This document shows, one piece after another, positions 7,587 through 14,887 of a stretch of DNA of 18,303 bases. Under the pieces are notes generated by a model. That model made no database searches and was not told the DNA's origin. It worked only from the letters and a program-made list of their open reading frames with translations. The stretch comes from JAJPJX01 sp964568355. Its GTDB lineage: Bacteria > Acidobacteriota > Terriglobia > Bryobacterales > Bryobacteraceae. Positions within the stretch are counted from its first letter, which is position 1; every line of letters begins with the position of its first letter. The stretch covers positions 1-18,303 of the forward strand of contig CAZMRK010000270.1 of assembly GCA_964568355.1 (NCBI GenBank), written 5' to 3'. Made by a program: the position numbers and the translations under genes.

Positions 7587-8053
7587 TCCAGGGGAGGTCT
7601 ATGTTGCGTCGTCGAATCCCAAGTCGCACGCGGCGACGGGAGTGAGACCGGGGCGGCGGCCTCACAGCATCGGCAGCGCCTGGAGTACTTCAGATTCAGG
7701 GCATGGGCTCCGATCACCAGGGTCGCTCCAATCGCCGCCCCGATGTGTTCGAACGGGAGAGCCGTTAATCGGACCTGATGACGCAGAATCAGGCAAAGGA
7801 TGCCTGACACGAACATAGCCAGGCAGGACATCCGTCCATGCTTCTTGCGATAGCCGGGAATCAGTGTGATTGTGCCCATCACCAGGGAGCCCAGGAGAAA
7901 GACCGGTTCAAACCGCTCCGAAATGCCGGTGAGCGAGGCCAGGCCGGCGACGGATAACAAAACCGGACCGGCGACACAGTGAAGGAAACAAAGGGCTGCG
8001 ATCCAGATACCGGTGCGGTCGCGGTGCGCGTGGTCGTCAGGCTGTTTGCTCAT
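7583..8053 (-). CDS. MerC-family small membrane protein
   Basis: This 156-residue protein starts at ATG 8053-8051, whose bases overlap the stop of the ATPase gene in an ATGA arrangement, so translation is coupled. An upstream extension of the frame exists but lies inside the ATPase gene. After a His-rich start (MSKQPDDHAHRDRTG) come about four hydrophobic helices. The first carries a Cys-rich motif (ALCFLHCVAGPVLLSVAG) of the kind seen in MerC-domain proteins, and the protein ends in HALNLKYSRRCRCCEAA with a cluster of cysteines. MerC was described as an inner-membrane Hg(II) uptake protein, but many chromosomal family members are outside mer operons, and no merA, merR, merP or merT is seen here. 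The tie to a P1B ATPase suggests a soft-metal or thiol-metal role. The 3' end overlaps the hydrolase gene by 4 bp, tail to tail. Confidence 0.8.
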   Translation of the reverse strand: MSKQPDDHAHRDRTGIWIAALCFLHCVAGPVLLSVAGLASLTGISERFEPVFLLGSLVMGTITLIPGYRKKHGRMSCLAMFVSGILCLILRHQVRLTALPFEHIGAAIGATLVIGAHALNLKYSRRCRCCEAAAPVSLPSPRATWDSTTQHRPPLD

Positions 8054-9924
8054 GCATTTCGTTCCGCGAAGGCCCGGGCTGCGCCGAGTTTCGGCAAGAG
8101 ACGGGCAGAATTCAGTATAAAGAACAACTCTGAAGATACATGAATCAGGGCGGCCAGGACCGGATTCAAAAGGCCGAAGGCTGCCAATGCTACGCCAATG
8201 CCGTCGACTGCCAGCGTGCCGGTGAAGTTGGCCATGATGATGCGACGGCAACGCCGCGCGATTTCGAGGACCTCTGCAAAGCGCAACAGGTCATTGCCCA
8301 ACAGTACGACCGAGGCGCTCTCGCGAGCGACGTCGGTCCCCGAGCCCATCGCAATCCCAACGTTGGATTCCATCAAGGCCGGCGCATCGTTCACACCGTC
8401 CCCAATCATGGCGACGGTATGCCCCTGCTCCCGCAGTTCCCGCACGCGCGCGACCTTCTGATCGGGGAGCAGCTCAGACTGAACCTCGTCCACGCCGAGT
8501 TTCCTGGCCGTCGTATTCGCGATTTCCTTACGGTCGCCGGTCAGAAGCAGCGTGCGATAGCCCATTTCCTTCATCCTGTGAACCGCGGCGGCAGCCTCCT
8601 GGCGAAGAACATCCGCGACGTGGATCGAACCGAACAGGCGGCCCTCGATCGCAACGAAAACCTCCGACAGATTGGTCGAGGATCCTTCGCCCGGCACCTG
8701 AACACCGTCCGACTCGAGGAGAGCGCGTGTGCCGACCAGTGTCCGCCGGTCCTCCACCTCGCAAAGAATCCCCATGCCCGGCGAGTAGTGGAATCCGCGA
8801 GGTTCGCCGATGGTAAGGGATAGTTCGGAGGCCTTCTTGAGGATCGCCCTCGCCAAAGGATGTTCGGAAAAGCGCTCTGCCGTGGCTGCGACGCGGATGA
8901 CCTCGCGCTCGGTTGCGCCGTCGACGGCGTGCACATCGAAGATTTCAGGCGTGCCCAGAGTCAACGTGCCGGTCTTGTCGAGCACGATGGTGTCCACCGT
9001 GCTCAAAATTTCCAGATACAGCCCGCCCTTGATCACAGCTCCGGCACGTGCCGCCCGGCCGATGGCGCCGAGAATCGCCAGGGGGGTGCCGGCAGCTATT
9101 CCGCAGGCTCCTGCAACCACGATTACGGAAATCGTGGACCGGGCATTGCGTGTGACCAGGAAGGTGAGGACCGCGCACGCGAGAGCGAAATAGACCAGGT
9201 ATCCCGCGAGGCGGTCCGCGGTTCGCTGTATCGGCGCGCGCGAACGTTCGGCACGCTCCACCGCCTCAATGATCCGGCCAAAGGCGGTGTCCCGTCCGAC
9301 CTTTTCGGCCTGCACTTCGAGAACACCGGATTGATTGATCGTTCCGGCGAAAACCTGTGTCCCGGTTGCCTTCTCGGCCGGCATCGATTCGCCTGTGATG
9401 GTGGACTGGTCAACAAAGGAATGGCCGGCGGCAACCGTTCCGTCTACCGGTATCCTCCCGCCGGGCCGGACAATGACGATGTCGCCCTGCCCGACCTCTG
9501 CGATGTCGCGAGTGGACACCTCAGTGCCGGAACGTACCTCGGCGACCTGCGGCAGCAGATCCAGAAGTTCTCGAATGGCACTCCTGCCGCGGCCCACGGT
9601 CATTCCTTCCAGGATTTCAGCGATCAGCACAAACAACGCGATCAGCAGAGCTGTGAAGAATTCCCCGATGACGGATGCGGCCATCAGGGCGATCGTCATC
9701 GAGAGCTCCATCGTCATGCGGCGGTCCAGGAGGTCGGAAACGGCCTCCCGGAAGATCGGGTAGCCACCGATCAGAAGTCCCGCGATCGCGAGGAAATCGA
9801 TGCCGCGAACAAGCGGGACCAGGCGCAGCCAGACCAGGCTCAAAATGAGCGAGACGAAGCCCACCCGCCCCCACTCCAGCCAAGCCCTTTCGTGCGGGTG
9901 ATCTTGCTTGTTGGCAACTGTCAC
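8050..9924 (-). CDS. P1B-type heavy-metal-translocating ATPase with non-canonical metal-site motif
   Basis: The chosen start is GTG 9924-9922, because GAGGGG lies at 9937-9932 with a 7-nt gap. An in-frame ATG at 9966 would add 14 residues but has no Shine-Dalgarno. The 624-residue product has the P1B plan: four N-terminal membrane helices, actuator domain (STITGESMPAEK), TM5-6, phosphorylation domain (VLDKTGTLTLG, phospho-Asp about 316), nucleotide-binding domain with the P1B-specific HP motif (SEHPLARAIL), hinge (MIGDGVNDAPAL) and two last helices (NFTGTLAVDGIGVALAAFG, HVSSELFFILNSARLLP). There is no N-terminal CxxC metal-binding domain; only HPH occurs near the start. In the helix that normally carries CPC/SPC/TPC the sequence reads GACGIAAGTP, with Cys274 kept, the first Cys replaced by Gly and the Pro by Ala. 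It should pump a metal ion at the cell membrane at the cost of ATP, but the ion cannot be told. It is followed by MerC with a 4-nt overlap. Confidence 0.88.
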   Translation of the reverse strand: MTVANKQDHPHERAWLEWGRVGFVSLILSLVWLRLVPLVRGIDFLAIAGLLIGGYPIFREAVSDLLDRRMTMELSMTIALMAASVIGEFFTALLIALFVLIAEILEGMTVGRGRSAIRELLDLLPQVAEVRSGTEVSTRDIAEVGQGDIVIVRPGGRIPVDGTVAAGHSFVDQSTITGESMPAEKATGTQVFAGTINQSGVLEVQAEKVGRDTAFGRIIEAVERAERSRAPIQRTADRLAGYLVYFALACAVLTFLVTRNARSTISVIVVAGACGIAAGTPLAILGAIGRAARAGAVIKGGLYLEILSTVDTIVLDKTGTLTLGTPEIFDVHAVDGATEREVIRVAATAERFSEHPLARAILKKASELSLTIGEPRGFHYSPGMGILCEVEDRRTLVGTRALLESDGVQVPGEGSSTNLSEVFVAIEGRLFGSIHVADVLRQEAAAAVHRMKEMGYRTLLLTGDRKEIANTTARKLGVDEVQSELLPDQKVARVRELREQGHTVAMIGDGVNDAPALMESNVGIAMGSGTDVARESASVVLLGNDLLRFAEVLEIARRCRRIIMANFTGTLAVDGIGVALAAFGLLNPVLAALIHVSSELFFILNSARLLPKLGAARAFAERNA

Positions 9925-9999
9925 GATAGGTCCCCTCGGTTCATCGGTCAGCCCAAGTTCGGACATTTATCTATTTTGTCTACTTGACGCTTCTTGTAG

Positions 10000-10076
10000 T
10001 GGTGCGCCCGGAGAGATTCGAACTCCCGACCTTCTGGTTCGTAGCCAGACGCTCTATCCAACTGAGCTACGGGCGC
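10000..10076 (-). tRNA. tRNA-Arg (anticodon ACG), CCA encoded
   Basis: The minus strand folds as a complete cloverleaf. The acceptor stem is GCGCCCG (10076-10070) with CGGGCGC (10010-10004), and the D arm is GCTC-AGTTGGAT-AGAGC. The anticodon stem TCTGG/CCAGA holds the loop CTACGAA (anticodon ACG at 10042-10040), and the T arm is GGGAG-TTCGAAT-CTCTC. The discriminator is A (10003) and CCA follows in the DNA (10002-10000). It reads CGU/CGC/CGA arginine codons once A34 is turned to inosine. Its 3' end points at the ATPase gene 75 nt away. Confidence 0.97.
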
Positions 10077-10106
10077 ATTTTGGACAAACAGGGAGGCTGA
10101 AACGTC

Positions 10107-10135
10107 AGTATACCGCAAAACCGGCTATCGTCCAA
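10107..10135 (-). promoter_or_regulatory. Promoter of tRNA-Arg
   Basis: On the minus strand a -10 box TATACT (10112-10107, 5 of 6 to consensus) lies 17 bp after a -35-like TTGGAC (10135-10130). Transcription would start near 10100, about 24 nt before the mature tRNA 5' end. It may also supply read-through transcripts for the ATPase-MerC pair, for which no other clear promoter is seen. Confidence 0.5.
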
Positions 10136-10198
10136 AACTCAGACACGCAAGGCCTTCTGCTTGCTACCGATTTGGCGCACAATGAAATAGAGGGACTG

Positions 10199-11365
10199 AT
10201 GGCCGAAGCTTCTTCGCCGCCGGATGAAAAAAGGGACCAGCCCGAAAAGCGCGATCAGTCCGCGGAACCGAATAAGCTGTCCGGTACCGTGGGCTCCGTA
10301 CGCATGTTCGGTGTTCCGGTACGCTTTCACTTCACGTTCCTGCTCCTTTTGATCTTTCTGGTCTTCATCGGTATCGGAGGCAAGCAGTCGGGGCTCACGA
10401 CGGCGCTTTACGTCCTGGCCCTGTTTGGCTCGGTCCTGCTGCATGAGCTGGGCCACACGCTGGTGATGCGCCACTATGGCATTCGCACGCTCGAAATCGT
10501 GATGTTCCCCATCGGCGGTGTCTCCCGTCCCGAGCGGGCTCCTAAGGCCCGCCAGGAGCTGTGGGTGGCTTTGGCGGGCCCGCTAGTGAACGCCGGCATC
10601 GCGGCTGGTCTCTATGCGTGGGAAGCGTTGCACCAGGGCAAGTTTGTCGCGGTGGAACTGCTGCGCGAACCTACCGATGCCAATCTCGTCCAGCGCATTG
10701 CATTCGGCAATTTGCTTCTGTTCGTTTTCAATCTGCTGCCTGCGTATCCGATGGACGGTGGCCGTATTCTCCGTTCGCTGCTCGCTTTGCGCCGTCCGGA
10801 GGAAGAAGCCACCCGAATTGCCGCCGCGGCCGGCCGGTTTCTTGCGGTCGCCCTAGGCCTGTTCGGCCTGCTCTCGGCCAATTTTATGCTGGTCTTCGTG
10901 GCCCTGTTCGTGTACCTGGGCGCTACGCAGGAGGGCGTTGCGGTCACCGGCCGGCTCCTCACCAGCGGCTTTCCCGTGAGCTCCGCCATGATCACCGATT
11001 TCCGCACTCTCTCGCACGGCGACACCATTCGCGATGCCGGCAACCTGCTGTTGTCCACCTCCCAGCACGATTTCCCAGTGGTGCACGGCGACCAGGTAGT
11101 GGGTCTCCTGTCGCGAAGCGCCTTGGTTCGCGCCATGCTGACCGATGGCCCCGATTCCTATGTCGCCGGGGTCATGGACCGGAATTTTCCCCGCGTCCCG
11201 CCTGATATGGACCTTTCGGAAGCCATGTCGCACCTGTCGCTGCCGGGTTCCTGCGCCCTGGTCATGGACGGCGATCGCCTTCTGGGCCTGCTGACCCCGG
11301 AGAACCTTTCCGAGTTCATCCTTTTGCGCCAGGTCAGCCTTACCCGAGCCCAGCATCAGGCCTGA
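10199..11365 (+). CDS. Site-2 protease family (M50) membrane metalloprotease with C-terminal CBS domains
   Basis: This 388-residue protein starts at ATG 10199 with AGAGGG at 10189-10194. The open frame reaches back to 9908, but that part runs antisense through the tRNA gene and is an artefact. A hydrophilic N-terminus with a repeated EKRDQ precedes the membrane core (about 45-245). The core contains the zinc-binding HELGH (82-86) and, in a later helix, NLLPAYPMDGG (178-188), the two M50 active-site motifs. The C-terminal part (about 265-385) reads as a pair of CBS domains (MITDFRTLSHGDTIRDAGNLLL, DFPVVHGDQVVGLLSRSALVRAM). This is the usual build of the Rip3-like S2P subgroup. Such enzymes cut membrane-anchored substrates, often anti-sigma factors, within the bilayer, and CBS domains may sense adenine nucleotides. 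No anti-sigma factor is nearby, so the substrate is unknown. A TPR lipoprotein gene follows on the same strand after 109 nt. Confidence 0.9.
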   Translation: MAEASSPPDEKRDQPEKRDQSAEPNKLSGTVGSVRMFGVPVRFHFTFLLLLIFLVFIGIGGKQSGLTTALYVLALFGSVLLHELGHTLVMRHYGIRTLEIVMFPIGGVSRPERAPKARQELWVALAGPLVNAGIAAGLYAWEALHQGKFVAVELLREPTDANLVQRIAFGNLLLFVFNLLPAYPMDGGRILRSLLALRRPEEEATRIAAAAGRFLAVALGLFGLLSANFMLVFVALFVYLGATQEGVAVTGRLLTSGFPVSSAMITDFRTLSHGDTIRDAGNLLLSTSQHDFPVVHGDQVVGLLSRSALVRAMLTDGPDSYVAGVMDRNFPRVPPDMDLSEAMSHLSLPGSCALVMDGDRLLGLLTPENLSEFILLRQVSLTRAQHQA

Positions 11366-11408
11366 CCCTGCATGTGTCTAATGATCCAGGACCGTCCTCT
11401 CTCGCACG

Positions 11409-11430
11409 GTTCCGGCCAGGCGGCCGAACG
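11409..11430 (+). other. Weak hairpin in the gap between protease and TPR genes
   Basis: In the 109-nt gap 11366-11474, TTC-c-GGCC (11410-11417) can pair with GGCC-GAA (11422-11428) around a 4-nt loop. No T-run follows, so it is not a convincing intrinsic terminator. A TATATT (11444-11449) might be a -10 box for the TPR gene, but no matching -35 is seen. Confidence 0.25.
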
Positions 11431-11474
11431 AAGACCGGGCCGGTATATTAGAATCAATCCCAGTGAGGCATCCC

Positions 11475-13814
11475 ATGAAGTTTGTTGCTGTTGTGCTGAC
11501 TCTGTTCACCCTGGTTTCCTGCAATCGCGACCCGAACGTCGCCAAGAAGCGCTACCTGGAGAACGGAAATAAGTACTTTGAACGCGGCAAGTACCGGGAA
11601 GCCGCGATCATGTACAAAAATGCGCTGCAGAAGGACATGCGCTTCGGCGAAGCGCACTACCGCTATGCCCTCACGCAACTGAAGACCGGCGAGATTCCGG
11701 GAGCCGTGGCCTCACTGCGCCGCGCAGTGGAACTATTACCGCCCAGCGGGCCGGAATACACCGACGCTGTTGTTCGTCTCTCGGAAATCTACCTGGAGAT
11801 GACCCGCGACAAACGCTACCTGGAAGAGGTGGAGAGCAACGTTAAGGCCTTATTTAAGAACGACCCGAACTCCTACGACGGCCACCGCCTCTTGGGCGAC
11901 CTCTACTTCGTGCAGGCGCGCGAACTCTTCGGCGCCGGAAACCGGGAGGACGGCAAGCCACTGATTCTAAAAGCTATTGAGGAATACCGCAAAGCTGAAA
12001 AGGTCAAACCGGGGCAGAACAAGCTGAGCCTCTCACTGGCTCGGTCGCTGGCCGCCAACGGCAACCTGGCAGAGGCCGAAGGGCTTTATCGCGGGGTGAT
12101 TCAAAAGGACAAGACCGTTTCGGCGGCTTACGCCGAGCTTTACCAGTTGGAACTCTTCCAGAACAAGGTGGCGGAGGCGGAGAATGTCCTCCGGACGGCC
12201 TTTGCCAACAACCCCAAGCAGTATCTCTATCTGACCATGCTGGCAGGGCACTATTACAGCCATAACCGGCGCGACGAGATGGCGAAGGTGCTGGCGGAAA
12301 TCAAGACCCACGCGAAGGAATTTCCACAGGCATATGCCACGGTCGGCGATTTCTACCTGCGGGTGGGAGACGGCGAAGAAGCGATCCGGCAGTACAAAGA
12401 GGGCATTACCAACGATCCCGCCAGGAAGCTTAACTATCAGAAGCGGATCGTGGAAGTCCTGATGCGACAGGGCAAACGTAACGAGGCGTCCCAGGTCAAT
12501 GCGGAGATCCTCAAGGAGCATCCGAACGATAACGACGCCCGCGGCCTGGCCGCCGCCCTGCTGCTCGACCGCGGAGAGGTGCAGAAAGCAATCTCGGAAT
12601 TGCAGGCAGTCGTCACCACGGCACCCGATAACTTTGTAGCCCGCTATAACTTAGGACGAGCGCACGTCGCCCGCGGAGAGTGGGAACAGGCCCGCCAAGA
12701 TTTCAACGAAGCCATTCGTACGCGCCCGAATTATCTTCCTGCCCGGCTGGCCATGGCCCAGTTGCAGGCTTCGCGCAACGAGAACGAACAGGCGCTGAAG
12801 TCGGTCACCGAGATTTTGCAGCTAGATCCGAACAATTTCAATGCCCGCCTGATCCAAACGGCGGCCCTGATGGGACAGAAGAAGTACGCCGAGGCCCACC
12901 AGTTGCTCGACGGGATGCTCAAGAGCAGCCCGAACTCTCCAGATGCCACCTTCCAGTTGGGGACGGTAAACCTGCTGGAACATAACTACAAACAGGCTGA
13001 AGAGGCTTTCCGGAAGTCGTACCAACTGAGTCCGGCAAACCCCCGCGGATTGATGGGTGTAGTAGAAATCTACATGGCCCAGGACAAGCCGGACCAGGCA
13101 CTGAAGATCCTCTCGGATGAGGCGGAGCGGTTCCCCAACCGCCTGGACATCCGGCTGGCATTGGCCAATACCTCGGTGCGCGCCGGCCGGTTTGACGCCG
13201 CCGTCTCGGAGTTCAATAAAGTCATTGCCGGGCTCCCCAAGAACTCCAAATCGGCCGGCGAGATCTATCTCCGCCTGGGTGAGACCTATCGCCGCAAGGG
13301 GGACCTGACGAACGCCATCTCCGCCCTGGACAGTGCCCGCAAGGTCCTGCCGGAAAATCCAACGGTGATGAGCACGCTGGCTCTTACCCTGGACGCAGCC
13401 GGGCAGAAAACAGCAGCCCGCCAGATGTATGAGCAGACGATTAAGTTCGAGCCGAATAACGGAGTTGCTCTCAACAACTTAGCGTTCCTGATCGCAGAAA
13501 CGGGCGGCGACCTGGATCAGGCGCTCACCTTCGCCCAAAGAGCCAAGCAGATGCTGCCCAATATGTTCGAAATCTCGGACACGCTGGGCATGATCTATCT
13601 CAAGAAGAATCTGAGCGATAACGCCGTCGATATTTTCAAGGAACTGGTTCAGAAACAGCCTGCCCATTCGACCTATCGCTACCACCTGGGCATGGCCCTG
13701 GAGCAGAAGGGAGACCGTTCCGGGGCTCAAAAGGCCCTGCAGCAGGCGCTGAAGGACAATCCCTCGAAAGAGGAAGAAGGCAAAATCAAAGAGTTGCTGG
13801 CGAAGCTGAGCTAA
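11475..13814 (+). CDS. Large TPR-repeat lipoprotein
   Basis: The chosen start is ATG 11475, with GTGAGG ending 6 nt before it; the GTG at 11463 is in frame but is part of this ribosome site. The 779-residue product starts MKFVAVVLTLFTLVSC, a lipoprotein signal peptide with Cys16 in an LVSC lipobox, so it should be lipid-anchored on the outer face of the inner membrane or on the outer membrane. The rest is nearly all tetratricopeptide repeats (recurring W/Y-x-x-A-x-x-x-F/L...P-x-x patterns, for example YFERGKYREAAIMYKNALQKD and ANPRGLMGVVEIYMAQDKP), enough for well over 15 helix pairs. The layout resembles PrsT/PEP-CTERM-associated TPR lipoproteins, but no exosortase or polysaccharide genes are in view. 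It is probably a scaffold for envelope protein complexes. It may be co-transcribed with the upstream protease, and its end converges with the VWA gene 22 nt away. Confidence 0.88.
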   Translation: MKFVAVVLTLFTLVSCNRDPNVAKKRYLENGNKYFERGKYREAAIMYKNALQKDMRFGEAHYRYALTQLKTGEIPGAVASLRRAVELLPPSGPEYTDAVVRLSEIYLEMTRDKRYLEEVESNVKALFKNDPNSYDGHRLLGDLYFVQARELFGAGNREDGKPLILKAIEEYRKAEKVKPGQNKLSLSLARSLAANGNLAEAEGLYRGVIQKDKTVSAAYAELYQLELFQNKVAEAENVLRTAFANNPKQYLYLTMLAGHYYSHNRRDEMAKVLAEIKTHAKEFPQAYATVGDFYLRVGDGEEAIRQYKEGITNDPARKLNYQKRIVEVLMRQGKRNEASQVNAEILKEHPNDNDARGLAAALLLDRGEVQKAISELQAVVTTAPDNFVARYNLGRAHVARGEWEQARQDFNEAIRTRPNYLPARLAMAQLQASRNENEQALKSVTEILQLDPNNFNARLIQTAALMGQKKYAEAHQLLDGMLKSSPNSPDATFQLGTVNLLEHNYKQAEEAFRKSYQLSPANPRGLMGVVEIYMAQDKPDQALKILSDEAERFPNRLDIRLALANTSVRAGRFDAAVSEFNKVIAGLPKNSKSAGEIYLRLGETYRRKGDLTNAISALDSARKVLPENPTVMSTLALTLDAAGQKTAARQMYEQTIKFEPNNGVALNNLAFLIAETGGDLDQALTFAQRAKQMLPNMFEISDTLGMIYLKKNLSDNAVDIFKELVQKQPAHSTYRYHLGMALEQKGDRSGAQKALQQALKDNPSKEEEGKIKELLAKLS

Positions 13815-13816
13815 TC

Positions 13817-13834
13817 GGTGGGATGCCTCCCGCC
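13817..13834. terminator. Hairpin between convergent TPR and VWA genes
   Basis: GGTGGG (13817-13822) pairs with CCCGCC (13829-13834) around ATGCCT, a 6-bp stem with one G-U pair. It fills the 22-nt gap between two convergent stop codons, so its place suits a two-way terminator. No T-run follows on either strand, so efficient intrinsic termination is doubtful. Confidence 0.3.
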
Positions 13835-13836
13835 TC

Positions 13837-14832
13837 TCAGAATCCCCCACGCGGGCGGTAGCCTGGACGGCAACGCACGCGGTATTTCTTGGCCACGTCA
13901 CTGGTAATCTCGACCGAGATTTTCCGGAATCCTTCGTTGGGGTTGGCCTGCGGGTAGTAGGTCACCGTATACATATTCCCCAGGTCTTCGCGGATCGATT
14001 CAAAAGCCTCGACCTGCTTCTGCCAGGTTTTGGCCCAATAAGCTTTGCCGCCGGTGCGCGTGGCGATACGCCGGAAGACGCCGCTCGAGATGGGGTCTTT
14101 ATTGACCTCATTGGTGGAAATGACGTAGATCGGAATGCCCTCGTCTTCAGCCACCGCCCGCACATCGTCCGGGGCGACCATGCTGGCGTTGTCCGGGCCG
14201 TTGGAGAACACGATCACAACCTTCCTGCCGGGAACTTTGGCGGCGTCCCGAAGCGCCAGGAGCAGGCCGTTGTACAGCGCCGTGTCGTCTCCGGCAACTG
14301 CTTTGCGCAAGCCGGCGATGGCTTCCGACCGGTCCCGAGTCAGGGCCGCCGCCCGGGAGAGGTTGCGGCTGAACGTATAGACCGCAACGGAATCGGCGCG
14401 GTCCAGCCCGCGGATGAAGTCGGCGATGGCATCCTCGGCGTATACAAAGCCGCGGTACATGAAATTGCTGGTATCGAAGAGGACAAAGACGTTGGTACCG
14501 ACGAAGGCATCGGGCCGCGCTTCGAGCCCGGGCTTGCCGGCGACTTCGACGGGATGATCGATCAGCGGACGAGTGGCGCCGCCCTCCAGCACGGCAACCG
14601 GAGTCTTGGTTCCTTCCGCAAAGGTCGATATCTTTTGCAGGATACCGTCCTCATAGATCCGCAGATCGCTAGGCTTCAAACCATTGATGTAACGGTTGCG
14701 GCTATCGGTCACGGTAAAGCTGAGCACCACCATGTCCACCTTGACTCGAAAGAGCGGCCGCTGCGTCTCCTGCGCCCAGGCCACCCCAGCCCCGGCTGCC
14801 GTCCCGAAAAAACCGCGTCGCGAAAGTATCAT
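13837..14832 (-). CDS. VWFA-related Acidobacterial domain protein, Tat-exported, degenerate MIDAS
   Basis: The chosen start is ATG 14832-14830 with a weak GGGGA about 9 nt upstream. The longer open frame reaches into the neighbouring gene and is not protein-like. The 331-residue product starts MILSRRGFFGTAAGAGVAWA, a twin-arginine (Tat) signal peptide. A short beta-rich part (about 27-75; FRVKVDMVVLSFTVTDSRNRYINGLKPSDLRIYEDG) is the typical opening of the Acidobacterial VWFA-related family, followed by a von Willebrand A domain (about 112-320). The metal-site motif DxSxS reads D120-T-S122-N-F124. The site Thr is probably kept (T184 in DDTALYNG), and the usual SDG is S210-N-G. Metal binding is therefore questionable. 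VWA domains bind protein partners; the likely partner is the product of the preceding gene, 55 nt upstream on the same strand. Confidence 0.85.
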   Translation of the reverse strand: MILSRRGFFGTAAGAGVAWAQETQRPLFRVKVDMVVLSFTVTDSRNRYINGLKPSDLRIYEDGILQKISTFAEGTKTPVAVLEGGATRPLIDHPVEVAGKPGLEARPDAFVGTNVFVLFDTSNFMYRGFVYAEDAIADFIRGLDRADSVAVYTFSRNLSRAAALTRDRSEAIAGLRKAVAGDDTALYNGLLLALRDAAKVPGRKVVIVFSNGPDNASMVAPDDVRAVAEDEGIPIYVISTNEVNKDPISSGVFRRIATRTGGKAYWAKTWQKQVEAFESIREDLGNMYTVTYYPQANPNEGFRKISVEITSDVAKKYRVRCRPGYRPRGGF

Positions 14833-14836
14833 GACT

Positions 14837-14872
14837 TTTTCCCCATTACCCGGCACATTTTCCCCACTACCC
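14837..14872 (-). repeat. Two 15-bp direct repeats in the gap before the VWA gene
   Basis: On the minus strand GGGTAGTGGGGAAAA (14872-14858) and GGGTAATGGGGAAAA (14851-14837) differ at one base and are 21 bp apart. They fill most of the 55-nt gap between the unknown gene and the VWA gene. The second copy supplies the ribosome site of the VWA gene. They may be a slippage duplication or a paired protein or RNA site. Confidence 0.7.
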
Positions 14873-14887
14873 AATTCCCAACGTTCG

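Noticed and set aside
8860..9987. 375-codon plus-strand ORF opposite the ATPase
   Set aside because: It is antisense to a P1B ATPase with intact motifs; the product is low-complexity and unlike any protein family known to me.
9908..10198. 97-residue extension of the site-2 protease
   Set aside because: It translates the tRNA-Arg gene in antisense (GEIRTPDLLVRSQTLYPTEL), a well-known annotation artefact. ATG 10199 has a ribosome site and begins the family-like protein.
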